DNA from: Synergistaceae bacterium
GTDB lineage: Bacteria; Synergistota; Synergistia; Synergistales; Aminobacteriaceae
Direction: 5' to 3'
Assembly (NCBI GenBank): GCA_017475805.1
Contig: JAFVEW010000036.1
Span: 1 to 7,363, forward strand
Length of the DNA: 7,363 bases
The notes beneath the pieces are model-generated. The model saw only the letters and a program-made list of their open reading frames with translations. It was not told the origin of the DNA and made no database searches. The position numbers and the translations under genes are program-made. Positions 1 through 5,696 of the stretch are shown here, piece after piece (position 1 is the stretch's first letter; every line of letters begins with the position of its first letter).

Positions 1-65
1 TCACTGCTAACGACAAGCATTACAGAGCCATAACAGACTTGCAGCTAAAGATTTTTAGACCCTAA
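1..65 (+). CDS. possible C-terminal end of an unidentified protein (partial)
   Basis: From base 3 the third plus-strand frame is open for 20 codons and ends with TAA at 63-65. The translated end reads TANDKHYRAITDLQLKIFRP, which looks like an ordinary protein C-terminus, and the frame enters from outside the window. If real, the gene converges on the methyltransferase gene, with only 8 bases between the two stop codons. The stretch is too short to assign a family, and an open frame of this length is expected by chance fairly often, so this is only a candidate. Confidence 0.3.
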   Translation, partial: TANDKHYRAITDLQLKIFRP

Positions 66-73
66 GATTTTTC

Positions 74-1645
74 TTACACGTCTTCGTCTTCATATTCGGG
101 CGTTTCTATAACGTTCAAATTATAATCTTCCCGGCCGTACTCGCATTTATCGAAAATAATCTGCGGGATTTTTTCTATCCTTATATTTTTATAAAGCCTT
201 TGGACGCCGCTGTCGTAAGTTTTGCACGCGATTGTTAAAAATTCATTGTCGCTCATCGTTCCGTGAATCGAAGCCGCGAAATTTCCGCTGACGTGTGCAG
301 TCGTTACATAAAGCCAGCTTCGTTCCGTGCCGCGTGATTGCTTCCAAAAAATTTTTTCATCAGGGTTATAATCATAGCCTTTATGAAGAGCTATAGCCCG
401 CGCTAACATTTCTTCGTCATATTGTTTGTTCGTTACGTATTCGCCGAACTCGTCAAGCTGCATTAATGACGGTGCAAGCTCAAAAAATTTATAACCGCCG
501 CCGCCCGTCCAACCCGTTGACTTCGTAACACCGCCGGAATCTTCACCTCTGATGACTTTATCGAGTCTGACTTTGCAATGCGTATAAGCGTGTTCGCCGA
601 TTTCGATCCCGATAAATTTTCTGTTCATTTTCAAAGCTACGGCTGCTGTTGTCCCTGAACCTAAAAATGAATCTAAAACAAAATCGCCGGGATTCGTGGC
701 AAGCGTCAAAATTCGTTCGATTAATTTTTCGGGCTTGGGCGTTGCGAACACTGACTCGGAATTTATAGCTTTAACTTCTTTCTTTGCGTCTTGATTATGG
801 CCGACTTCGGTATATTTCCATATTGTTAATGACGTTGCGCCTTGCTTGACTTCGGATAAAAATCTTTTTACAGCTGGGACGTTATCGCCGTTTTCACCAA
901 AATATATTCGATTGTCTTTTATTAATTCTTCAAATTTTTCTTTAGAAAATCTCCAACTATATCCCGCTGGAGGATTCACAACTCGCCCTGACGGTGTTGT
1001 AATAGGGTAACAATCCGAAGGCGTTAATCTTTTTGCAGAACAGTCGCCAGCTTTCCATAAACCTCGCGGATCGTTATCGGGATTTTTATATCGCGAGTTC
1101 ATCTCGTCAGTACGCGGTAAGAGATTCGGCCTCCAAATTTCTTTATTCTTTGCATAAACTAAAATAAAATCGTGATTATCACTTAGCCATTTAGCGTCGT
1201 TTTGAGGCGCGTATTTTTTCTCCCAGATCACAGTATTAACAAAATTATTTCTTCCGAAAATTTCATCACATAAAATTTTCAAATAATCTCTTTCGTCGTC
1301 GTCAATGCTAATCCATATTGAGCCGTCATTCGATAAAAGAGTCCTTAATAATTCGAGTCGCGGCCGCATTAAATTAAGCCAAGTTGAATGTTCAAAATTA
1401 TCGTCATAATGTTCAAAGGCTGCGCCTGTGTTATAAGGGGGGTCGATGTAGACGCATTTAATTTTTCCTGCAAATTTTTTTTCTAAAGATTTTAAGGCTA
1501 AGAGATTATCGCCGTGAATTAAAATATTTTGAGTTTCAGGGTCGCGGGTTGTGTTAGAAAGTTCCGGCTTTTCGATTAAGATTCGCGGCTCGAGTCTAAA
1601 AATTTCTTCTTTGCCCGGCCAAGTGAGCTCTAATTTCGTTGACAT
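74..1645 (-). CDS. site-specific adenine DNA methyltransferase, type III Mod-like, apparently orphan
   Basis: This 523-residue protein is a beta-class amino-methyltransferase that would transfer a methyl group from S-adenosylmethionine to the N6 of adenine in a specific DNA site. Catalytic motif IV is DPPYNTG at residues 68-74. The AdoMet-binding motif is DSFLGSGTT at 325-333, followed by the FIGIEIG strand at 344-350. The order, with motif IV first, then a long central region (about 140-300, likely target recognition), then motif I, is that of type III Mod proteins. The C-terminal 150 residues are a variable domain of unclear role. The ATG at 1645-1643 has a GAGG about 10 bases upstream, overlapping the stop of the preceding antitoxin-like gene, which ends 12 bases before this start. 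That suggests cotranscription. A type III restriction subunit normally follows mod directly, but none begins in the 73 bases visible downstream. The target site cannot be read from the sequence. Confidence 0.9.
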   Translation of the reverse strand: MSTKLELTWPGKEEIFRLEPRILIEKPELSNTTRDPETQNILIHGDNLLALKSLEKKFAGKIKCVYIDPPYNTGAAFEHYDDNFEHSTWLNLMRPRLELLRTLLSNDGSIWISIDDDERDYLKILCDEIFGRNNFVNTVIWEKKYAPQNDAKWLSDNHDFILVYAKNKEIWRPNLLPRTDEMNSRYKNPDNDPRGLWKAGDCSAKRLTPSDCYPITTPSGRVVNPPAGYSWRFSKEKFEELIKDNRIYFGENGDNVPAVKRFLSEVKQGATSLTIWKYTEVGHNQDAKKEVKAINSESVFATPKPEKLIERILTLATNPGDFVLDSFLGSGTTAAVALKMNRKFIGIEIGEHAYTHCKVRLDKVIRGEDSGGVTKSTGWTGGGGYKFFELAPSLMQLDEFGEYVTNKQYDEEMLARAIALHKGYDYNPDEKIFWKQSRGTERSWLYVTTAHVSGNFAASIHGTMSDNEFLTIACKTYDSGVQRLYKNIRIEKIPQIIFDKCEYGREDYNLNVIETPEYEDEDV

Positions 1646-1657
1646 AATAAAAAATCC

Positions 1658-1846
1658 TCACGCGGATTTAGCTTCCGATTGAAGTTTGAGTCGCAGCATA
1701 ACTTCTTGAATACGTTCCCATATTATTTTAATGTCTTCAAAGTCGCGTTCTTTTATTGCTTCGTCCATAGCAAATTTTGCATGTTCTGGATGACGCATCC
1801 AGCTTTGTATCATAGCTTCATCGTGGTCAATACTACTCGTTACCAT
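1658..1846 (-). CDS. short HigA-like antitoxin, apparently lacking the helix-turn-helix half
   Basis: This 62-residue protein directly follows a RelE/HigB-type toxin gene and overlaps its end by 7 bases (ATGGTAA), the usual arrangement of a toxin-first module. Residues about 8-45 (DEAMIQSWMRHPEHAKFAMD, then a KERDF segment and a predicted helix) resemble the N-terminal half of the HI1420/TIGR02684 addiction-module antidote family. Those proteins are usually about 95-100 residues and continue into a helix-turn-helix that binds the operator. Here the chain stops after a basic, helical tail, and the next bases already belong to the methyltransferase ribosome site, so no displaced HTH is visible in another frame. 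The start is supported by a perfect AAGGAGG seven bases upstream. The protein could still neutralise the toxin but probably cannot autoregulate through its own DNA binding. The family assignment rests on pattern recall and position. Confidence 0.65.
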   Translation of the reverse strand: MVTSSIDHDEAMIQSWMRHPEHAKFAMDEAIKERDFEDIKIIWERIQEVMLRLKLQSEAKSA

Positions 1847-2172
1847 TTGTGTTCCTCCTTATATTTTTTGAGATATTCGACAGCCTTGTCTATATCCCTA
1901 TCTTGAGTTTGCTTCGAGCCGCCGCATAATAACAAGATAATCTTTTTGCCAGAGATAGAATAATAGACACGATAGCCCGGACTTAATTTAATTCTAAATT
2001 CCCAGACTCCATCGCGACAATAATGATTATCTCCAAAATTGCCGGATTTAACACGGTCAATGACTTTTCGTACGGCGTTCAGTCCGCGTATATCTTTCAG
2101 ATTTTCCAGCCATTCCAGAAAAATATCTCTATCGCCTTCGATGTAATGAATAACTTTATATTCTTGAGTCAA
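1840..2172 (-). CDS. RelE/ParE-superfamily toxin (HigB/Gp49-like)
   Basis: This 110-residue protein has the features of the phage Gp49-like/TIGR02683 toxins in the RelE superfamily. They are FLEWLENLKD at residues 18-27, a helix with VIDRVKSGNFGD at 37-48, the GVWEFRIKLSPGYRVYY block at 55-71, and LLCGGSKQTQDRDIDKAVEY at 81-100. Family members with RNase activity cut mRNA at the ribosome and are neutralised by a partner antitoxin; activity here is inferred. Arg60, Arg68 and Lys87 lie where functional basic residues are usually found. The start is TTG at 2172-2170, since no ATG lies between the upstream gene's stop and the conserved N-terminus. Only a weak GGTG-type ribosome site precedes it, so translation may be inefficient. 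The gene begins 25 bases after the coiled-coil gene and overlaps the antitoxin-like gene by 7 bases. Confidence 0.85.
   Translation of the reverse strand: MTQEYKVIHYIEGDRDIFLEWLENLKDIRGLNAVRKVIDRVKSGNFGDNHYCRDGVWEFRIKLSPGYRVYYSISGKKIILLLCGGSKQTQDRDIDKAVEYLKKYKEEHKW
1854..1860 (-). promoter_or_regulatory. strong Shine-Dalgarno of the antitoxin-like gene, inside the toxin coding region
   Basis: The minus strand reads AAGGAGG here, seven bases before the ATG of the antitoxin-like gene. The same bases encode Lys-Glu-Glu-type residues near the toxin C-terminus. It contrasts with the TTG start and weak ribosome site of the toxin, and would favour more antitoxin than toxin per transcript. Confidence 0.8.
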
Positions 2173-2197
2173 GATATAACACCGGCCAAGTATTTTC

Positions 2198-2593
2198 TTA
2201 CTTAAAGAACGCTAAGATTGACGTTGCGACCGTGATAATTGTGAATAAAATCCCGAAGAGCGTAAACCATTTATTATGGGACTGATGTAAATCATCAATG
2301 CGTTTTTCTACGCTGTCGACACGCATATTAACGGCGTCAATTTTTTCATCAAGAGCTTTAATGTCGCCTTTAAGTTCTTTAATATCGCCTTCTATGCCTT
2401 TCAGCTCAACTCTAAATTCGTTAATCATAGAGTGCATTTCAGCAAAATTTTTTTCCATGATAGCTTGAAATCTATCGAGTTTATCGTCCATACGTTCGCG
2501 CTCAGTGCTCGTTCTGTATTTAATATCATCAAGTCTAAGATCAAACATTTTTTGAGAAACATATTCAACCTCTGCTAAATTTGAATTGCTCAT
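2198..2593 (-). CDS. coiled-coil protein with a C-terminal membrane anchor, function unknown
   Basis: This 131-residue protein has no signal peptide. Residues about 25-105 are highly charged and predicted helical with heptad spacing of I/L/V/M (for example IEGDIKELKGDIKALDEKID at 67-86 and VDSVEKRIDDL at 92-102), which indicates a long coiled coil and probable oligomerisation. Residues about 109-130 (WFTLFGILFTIITVATSILA) form a single hydrophobic helix ending in FFK, so it is probably tail-anchored with the coil in the cytoplasm. Such small proteins are common near phage-derived and toxin-antitoxin loci, but I recognise no specific family. The ATG has GAGAGG about 11 bases upstream. It is the first gene of the minus-strand set and ends 25 bases before the toxin start. 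A role as membrane tether or sensor for the module is only a guess. Confidence 0.75.
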   Translation of the reverse strand: MSNSNLAEVEYVSQKMFDLRLDDIKYRTSTERERMDDKLDRFQAIMEKNFAEMHSMINEFRVELKGIEGDIKELKGDIKALDEKIDAVNMRVDSVEKRIDDLHQSHNKWFTLFGILFTIITVATSILAFFK

Positions 2594-2624
2594 AATAAAT
2601 CACGCCTCTCAAGAATTTTTTAAT

Positions 2625-2630
2625 ATTATA
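2625..2630 (-). promoter_or_regulatory. candidate -10 box for the minus-strand operon
   Basis: Read on the minus strand this is a perfect TATAAT, 31 bases before the ATG of the coiled-coil gene. That would give a leader of about 25 bases containing the GAGAGG ribosome site. No good -35 hexamer lies at 16-18 bases. The region is very AT-rich, so a chance match is quite possible. Confidence 0.4.
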
Positions 2631-2654
2631 AATAAAAATCCCGCAAAATTTCTA

Positions 2655-2682
2655 ATGACATAAAGTAAAATTGCTATAAAAT
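2655..2682 (+). promoter_or_regulatory. candidate sigma-70 promoter for glpF
   Basis: ATGACA at 2655-2660 (one mismatch to TTGACA) and TAAAAT at 2677-2682 are separated by 16 bases. Overlapping this, TGC-TATAAA at 2672-2680 could act as an extended -10. Either places the start roughly 60 bases before the glpF ATG. AT-richness lowers confidence. It lies back to back with the putative minus-strand promoter, so the two transcription units may share a control region. No clear operator palindrome for a glycerol repressor was found. Confidence 0.45.
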
Positions 2683-2706
2683 ATAAATAATTCAAATTTA
2701 ATTTCC

Positions 2707-2731
2707 AAAATTTTTTTATAAAAAATATTTT
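2707..2731 (+). other. AT-only imperfect palindrome in the glpF leader
   Basis: An uninterrupted 25-base A/T run made of A4, T7, ATA6-type blocks and a final T4 forms an imperfect palindrome that ends just before the glpF AAGGAGG at 2733-2739. It could be intrinsically bent DNA or a weak leader hairpin. In such AT-rich sequence it may have no function. Confidence 0.25.
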
Positions 2732-2750
2732 CAAGGAGGCTTTTTCAATT

Positions 2751-3500
2751 ATGGGAGCATTTTTAACACCGGGACCCGTATGGGGAGAATTTTTCGGTAC
2801 GCTCGTTCTTGTAGTTTTTGGTGACGGCAACGTCGCAGCAGCATCACTCAAAGGTTCAAAAGGCAACGGCGCAGGCTGGGTTCATATTTGTTGGGGCTGG
2901 GCTTGGGCAGTTGCGCTCGGAGCATTTGCAGCTAACGCAATGGGTTCAGCACAGGGCGACTTGAATCCCGCTGTAACAATCGCAAAGACATTAGCCGGAA
3001 CGTATTCATCATGGGGCGAGGCTATTCCCATTATAATCGCTCAGATGATCGGCGGTTTCTGCGGAGCTGTTATCGTATGGCTTGCATATCTTAATCTTTG
3101 GGAAGGCACAGACCCTGCTTCACAGCTTGGAGTTTTTGCAACGGCACCTGCAAAGAGAAATATTTGCTCGAACTTCATCACCGAAGCAATCGCAACATTC
3201 TTCCTTGTAACGATGATTATGTGCGTGTTCTCGAAGGGCGTAGCCGGCGCAGGCTTTACTCCTGGTCTTGGAACGTTCTTTGTAGCCGGAATCATTTACG
3301 GATGCGGCGCGGCTCTTGGTGGACCGACAGGTTACGCAATGAACCCTGCAAGAGATTTAGCTCCTCGTATCGCTCACTTTGTTCTCCCGATACCCGGCAA
3401 AGGCAGCAGCGATTGGGGTTACGCATTAGTCCCTGTACTTGGCCCTGTAGCAGGCGCGGTTGTAGCTTTCTTCTTCTGCAGAGCTTTCGGAATTATGTAA
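2751..3500 (+). CDS. glpF: glycerol uptake facilitator (aquaglyceroporin, MIP family)
   Basis: This 249-residue inner-membrane channel has the two diagnostic half-helix motifs of the MIP family, NPA at residues 72-74 (DLNPAVT) and NPAR at 198-201 (AMNPARD). Six hydrophobic helices fall at about 10-31, 43-64, 91-113, 141-161, 174-192 and 224-245. The Asp after LNPA/MNPAR (Asp202) is typical of glycerol-permeable members rather than pure water channels. By alignment with E. coli GlpF, the selectivity filter is Trp48, Gly186, Tyr195 and Arg201; E. coli has Phe200 where Tyr195 stands. The length matches the family. AAGGAGG at 2733-2739 lies 11 bases before the ATG. glpK follows after a hairpin terminator, so the pair import and trap glycerol. 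No glpD/glpA dehydrogenase or repressor gene lies in the window. Confidence 0.95.
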   Translation: MGAFLTPGPVWGEFFGTLVLVVFGDGNVAAASLKGSKGNGAGWVHICWGWAWAVALGAFAANAMGSAQGDLNPAVTIAKTLAGTYSSWGEAIPIIIAQMIGGFCGAVIVWLAYLNLWEGTDPASQLGVFATAPAKRNICSNFITEAIATFFLVTMIMCVFSKGVAGAGFTPGLGTFFVAGIIYGCGAALGGPTGYAMNPARDLAPRIAHFVLPIPGKGSSDWGYALVPVLGPVAGAVVAFFFCRAFGIM

Positions 3501-3507
3501 ATTTTAG

Positions 3508-3546
3508 TGAGGAATTAGGATTTTCTTTCTAGTTCCTCATTTTTTT
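3508..3546 (+). terminator. intrinsic terminator or attenuator between glpF and glpK
   Basis: Arms TGAGGAATTAG (3508-3518) and CTAGTTCCTCA (3529-3539) pair over 11 positions with one U-G wobble around a 10-base loop, followed by seven T (3540-3546). The hairpin begins eight bases after the glpF stop. It should end most transcription after glpF, so glpK depends either on read-through or on a promoter that I could not find in the remaining 27 bases. Confidence 0.85.
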
Positions 3547-3573
3547 ATTATTAAAAATTAAGGAGCTGAAACT

Positions 3574-5217
3574 ATGTCATTTTTTTCAAAATTTTTCGGC
3601 ACAGCAGCTTCAACAACTTCACCGCAAACCTCAGAACCTGAAATTAAAACACAAACAACTTCAATTAAGGAGGAGCAGTTTTCAATGGCAGACAAGAAAT
3701 ATGTAGCAGCTATCGATCAGGGAACAACAAGCACCCGCTGTATGCTTTTCACAAAGGACGGACGTCCCGCAGCTTCGTATCAAATGGAACATGAGCAGAT
3801 TTTCCCGCATCCCGGCTGGGTCGAACATAACGCGATGGAAATATGGAGCAGAACTCAGGACGTTATTCGCGGAGCATTAGCTCAGGCAAAAGCTACTCCC
3901 GAAGAAATCGCCGCCGTAGGAATTACAAACCAGCGCGAGACAACAGTAGTGTGGGACAAAGCTACAGGCAAGCCGATTTATAACGCTATCGTATGGCAGT
4001 GCACGAGAACTCAAGATTTCTGCGCTGAATGGCTCAAAAAGCCCGGCTGGGGTCAGAACGAAAAAGGCGAAGGCAAAGTCAAAGACATCACCGGCCTTTT
4101 AATCAACCCTTATTTCTCAGGAACAAAAATTCGCTGGATTCTTGACAACGTTGAAGGCGCAAGAGAAAAAGCTGAACGCGGCGAATTATTATTCGGCAAC
4201 ACTGATACTTGGCTTATCTGGAACTTAACAGGCGGCGTCAACGGCGGTGTTCATGTAACAGACGTCTCGAACGCTTCAAGAACTCTCTTAATGAACATCA
4301 AGACCTGCCAGTGGGACGAAGAAATGATGAAAGAGCTTCAAGTCCCGGCTTCAATGCTTCCTAAGATTATGCCGTCGAGCTATGTTTATGGCAAGACAAC
4401 AAAAGACGGTCCTTTCGGCGGAGAGATCCCTGTAGCAGGCGACTTAGGCGACCAGCAGGCGGCTTTGTTCGGTCAGGCTTGCTTAAGCGAGGGCGAAGCT
4501 AAGAACACTTACGGAACGGGCTGCTTCATGTTAATGAACATCGGCGATAAGCCTATTCCTTCAAAGAACGGACTTTTAACGACGGCTTTCTATTCACGCG
4601 AACCCGGCAAATGCTATTATGCTCTCGAAGGTTCAATCGCAATCGCAGGCGCGGCTATTCAGTGGCTTCGCGATAACTTGAAGATGATCGATGACGCTCC
4701 TGTCAGTGAATACTATGCAGGCAAAGTCAAAGACTCCGGCGGAATGTATTTTGTTCCAGCGTTCTCTGGCTTATTCGCACCTTATTGGGACATGACCGCA
4801 CGCGGCGCAATCGTAGGAATGACTCGCTATATCCGCAAAGAACATTTCATTAGAGCAACACTCGAATCGCTTTGCTATCAGACTCGCGATGTTATCGAAG
4901 CAATGGAGAAGGACTCCGGCAAGAAATTAGCAGCTTTGAAAGTTGACGGCGGCGCAGTCGTTAATAATTTGCTCATGCAGATTCAAGCCGACATTCTCGG
5001 AGCTGACGTTGTTCGCCCTGTAGTAAACGAAACAACAGCACTCGGAGCTTCGTACGCGGCTGGACTCGCAGTAGGCTTCTGGAAAGACGAAGGCGACATT
5101 CGCGCAAATTGGGCTCAGGATCACAAATTCACGCCCGAACTTGACGAAGCTGACCGCGAAAAAGCCTACGCAGGCTGGAAGAAAGCTATTGAAAAGAGCC
5201 GCAACTGGACTGATTAA
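3574..5217 (+). CDS. glpK: glycerol kinase, with possible 37-residue N-terminal extension
   Basis: This is a FGGY-family cytoplasmic kinase that phosphorylates glycerol with ATP to sn-glycerol 3-phosphate. In long-form numbering: phosphate-binding DQGTTSTR at 48-55, glycerol-contacting Arg121-Glu122 (NQRETT), Trp141 and Tyr180, FGGY signature [13 protein letters not shown] at 180-192, catalytic Asp293 in [13 protein letters not shown], the [10 protein letters not shown] block at 311-320, and a second signature from about 411. The core matches ordinary glycerol kinases from Met38, giving the usual ~510-residue protein. The ATG at 3574 has AAGGAG 8 bases upstream, while Met38 at 3685 has its own AAGGAGG. 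The leader starts MSFFSKFFG and continues as a Ser/Thr/Pro/Gln-rich linker. Both starts may be used. The E. coli FBP-contact Arg (GGTRIP) is Glu284 here, and no HPr-type phosphohistidine is evident in that loop. Confidence 0.96.
   Translation: MSFFSKFFGTAASTTSPQTSEPEIKTQTTSIKEEQFSMADKKYVAAIDQGTTSTRCMLFTKDGRPAASYQMEHEQIFPHPGWVEHNAMEIWSRTQDVIRGALAQAKATPEEIAAVGITNQRETTVVWDKATGKPIYNAIVWQCTRTQDFCAEWLKKPGWGQNEKGEGKVKDITGLLINPYFSGTKIRWILDNVEGAREKAERGELLFGNTDTWLIWNLTGGVNGGVHVTDVSNASRTLLMNIKTCQWDEEMMKELQVPASMLPKIMPSSYVYGKTTKDGPFGGEIPVAGDLGDQQAALFGQACLSEGEAKNTYGTGCFMLMNIGDKPIPSKNGLLTTAFYSREPGKCYYALEGSIAIAGAAIQWLRDNLKMIDDAPVSEYYAGKVKDSGGMYFVPAFSGLFAPYWDMTARGAIVGMTRYIRKEHFIRATLESLCYQTRDVIEAMEKDSGKKLAALKVDGGAVVNNLLMQIQADILGADVVRPVVNETTALGASYAAGLAVGFWKDEGDIRANWAQDHKFTPELDEADREKAYAGWKKAIEKSRNWTD
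3667..3687 (+). promoter_or_regulatory. internal ribosome site and alternative ATG of glpK
   Basis: AAGGAGG at 3667-3673 is followed after 11 bases by ATG at 3685-3687, which is codon 38 of the longer frame and aligns with the normal N-terminus of glycerol kinases. The 11-base spacing equals that of glpF and of the protease gene in this window. It may be the main glpK start, or produce a short isoform beside the long one. Confidence 0.75.
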
Positions 5218-5236
5218 TACAAGTAGGAATTAGAAA

Positions 5237-5279
5237 GTAGGAAGTAGGAATTTTATTTTCTACCTCCTACTTTATTATT
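5237..5279 (+). terminator. intrinsic terminator after glpK
   Basis: GTAGGAAGTAG (5237-5247) pairs with CTACCTCCTAC (5260-5270) across a 12-base loop, with a single A-C mismatch, and is followed by the T-rich TTTATTATT. It closes the glycerol genes and separates them from the secreted-protease unit that starts at 5294. No convincing promoter is visible between this hairpin and 5294; a -10-like TATTAT at 5273-5278 has no partner. Confidence 0.75.
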
Positions 5280-5293
5280 AATGGAGAATTTTT

Positions 5294-5680
5294 ATGAGAT
5301 TAAAATTATTTTTATTAGCGTTGGCTGTAACATTATTTTTTTGCGGAACAGCCTTTGCAGCAAAAACAGTGCCGGGTGATGTAATTGTTACTTTTTATAA
5401 TCCATTTCCAGATGTCCCTGTAACGAAAGAAAGTTTGCAAGAGGCGGGAGTTCATGCTGAATATATTAAAAACGTCGCCGAAAGTTTAGACGCTAAAGTA
5501 TCTTTAATTTATGACACTTTTTCAATAGAAGGAAACAATATCATGGCTTTGTTTCATACGAATTCAAGAAGTGAAACAGATTTATGGTTCGATCTCCGTA
5601 TGCGCGACGATGTCAAGGGAGCATCTTTGAATCACGTTACTAAATTGTCTAAGCCTTCATTCAGAAAAAAAGCACGTTAA
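5294..5680 (+). CDS. secreted stand-alone subtilisin propeptide (inhibitor I9-like)
   Basis: This 128-residue protein starts with a signal peptide (MRLKLFLLALAVTLFFCGTA-FA, cleavage near residue 22-23), so it should act outside the cytoplasmic membrane. The rest, residues 24-118, aligns throughout with the propeptide of the next gene: TVPGDVIV, a conserved D-A-x-V-x-L-x-YD stretch, and DVKGAxLNH near the end. My hand alignment gives about 44 identities in 95 positions. In subtilases this domain folds the protease as an intramolecular chaperone and inhibits it until cleaved. Here no catalytic domain follows; the chain ends in a basic KPSFRKKAR. GGAG seven bases before the ATG supports the start. 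It ends 16 bases before the protease ATG, and its stop overlaps the protease Shine-Dalgarno, which implies cotranslation. It could be a trans chaperone, an inhibitor that protects the cell, or a truncated protease duplicate. Confidence 0.8.
   Translation: MRLKLFLLALAVTLFFCGTAFAAKTVPGDVIVTFYNPFPDVPVTKESLQEAGVHAEYIKNVAESLDAKVSLIYDTFSIEGNNIMALFHTNSRSETDLWFDLRMRDDVKGASLNHVTKLSKPSFRKKAR
5363..5647 (+). repeat. first copy of the duplicated propeptide domain
   Basis: Residues 24-118 of the stand-alone propeptide correspond to the second copy at 5757-6038 (residues 21-114 of the protease) with one gap. Protein similarity is clear, but the two DNA copies have diverged considerably, so the duplication is old or the copies evolved under different constraints. 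Confidence 0.75.
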
Positions 5681-5696
5681 AGGAGTTATTATTTTT

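Noticed and set aside
49..72. Direct repeat AAGATTTTT at 49-57 and 64-72, and a small CTAAA/TTTAG hairpin at 46-59
   Set aside because: The copies are short and AT-rich, the stem is only five pairs, and neither forms a convincing convergent terminator.
1437..1442. C6 tract on the coding strand inside the DPPY codons of the methyltransferase, and an A8 tract at 1475-1482
   Set aside because: Phase-variable mod genes usually carry longer homopolymers or tetra/pentanucleotide repeats. These tracts are short and explained by Pro-Pro and Lys-Lys codons, and the gene is intact.
2609..2866. 85-codon minus-strand frame across the divergent promoter region and the glpF start
   Set aside because: It is antisense to the conserved glpF N-terminus, its second half is translated AT-rich promoter sequence, and no ribosome site was noted.
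3041..3532. Open frames of 84 codons (minus) and 144 codons (plus) overlapping glpF
   Set aside because: They lie inside the well-supported glpF in other frames, have no recognisable domains, and have compositions typical of shadow translations.
5337..5350. Possible lipoprotein signal (LFFC) in the stand-alone propeptide
   Set aside because: The residues before Cys17 do not fit a lipobox, which needs small residues at -1 and usually -2. AFA cleavage by signal peptidase I is more likely.
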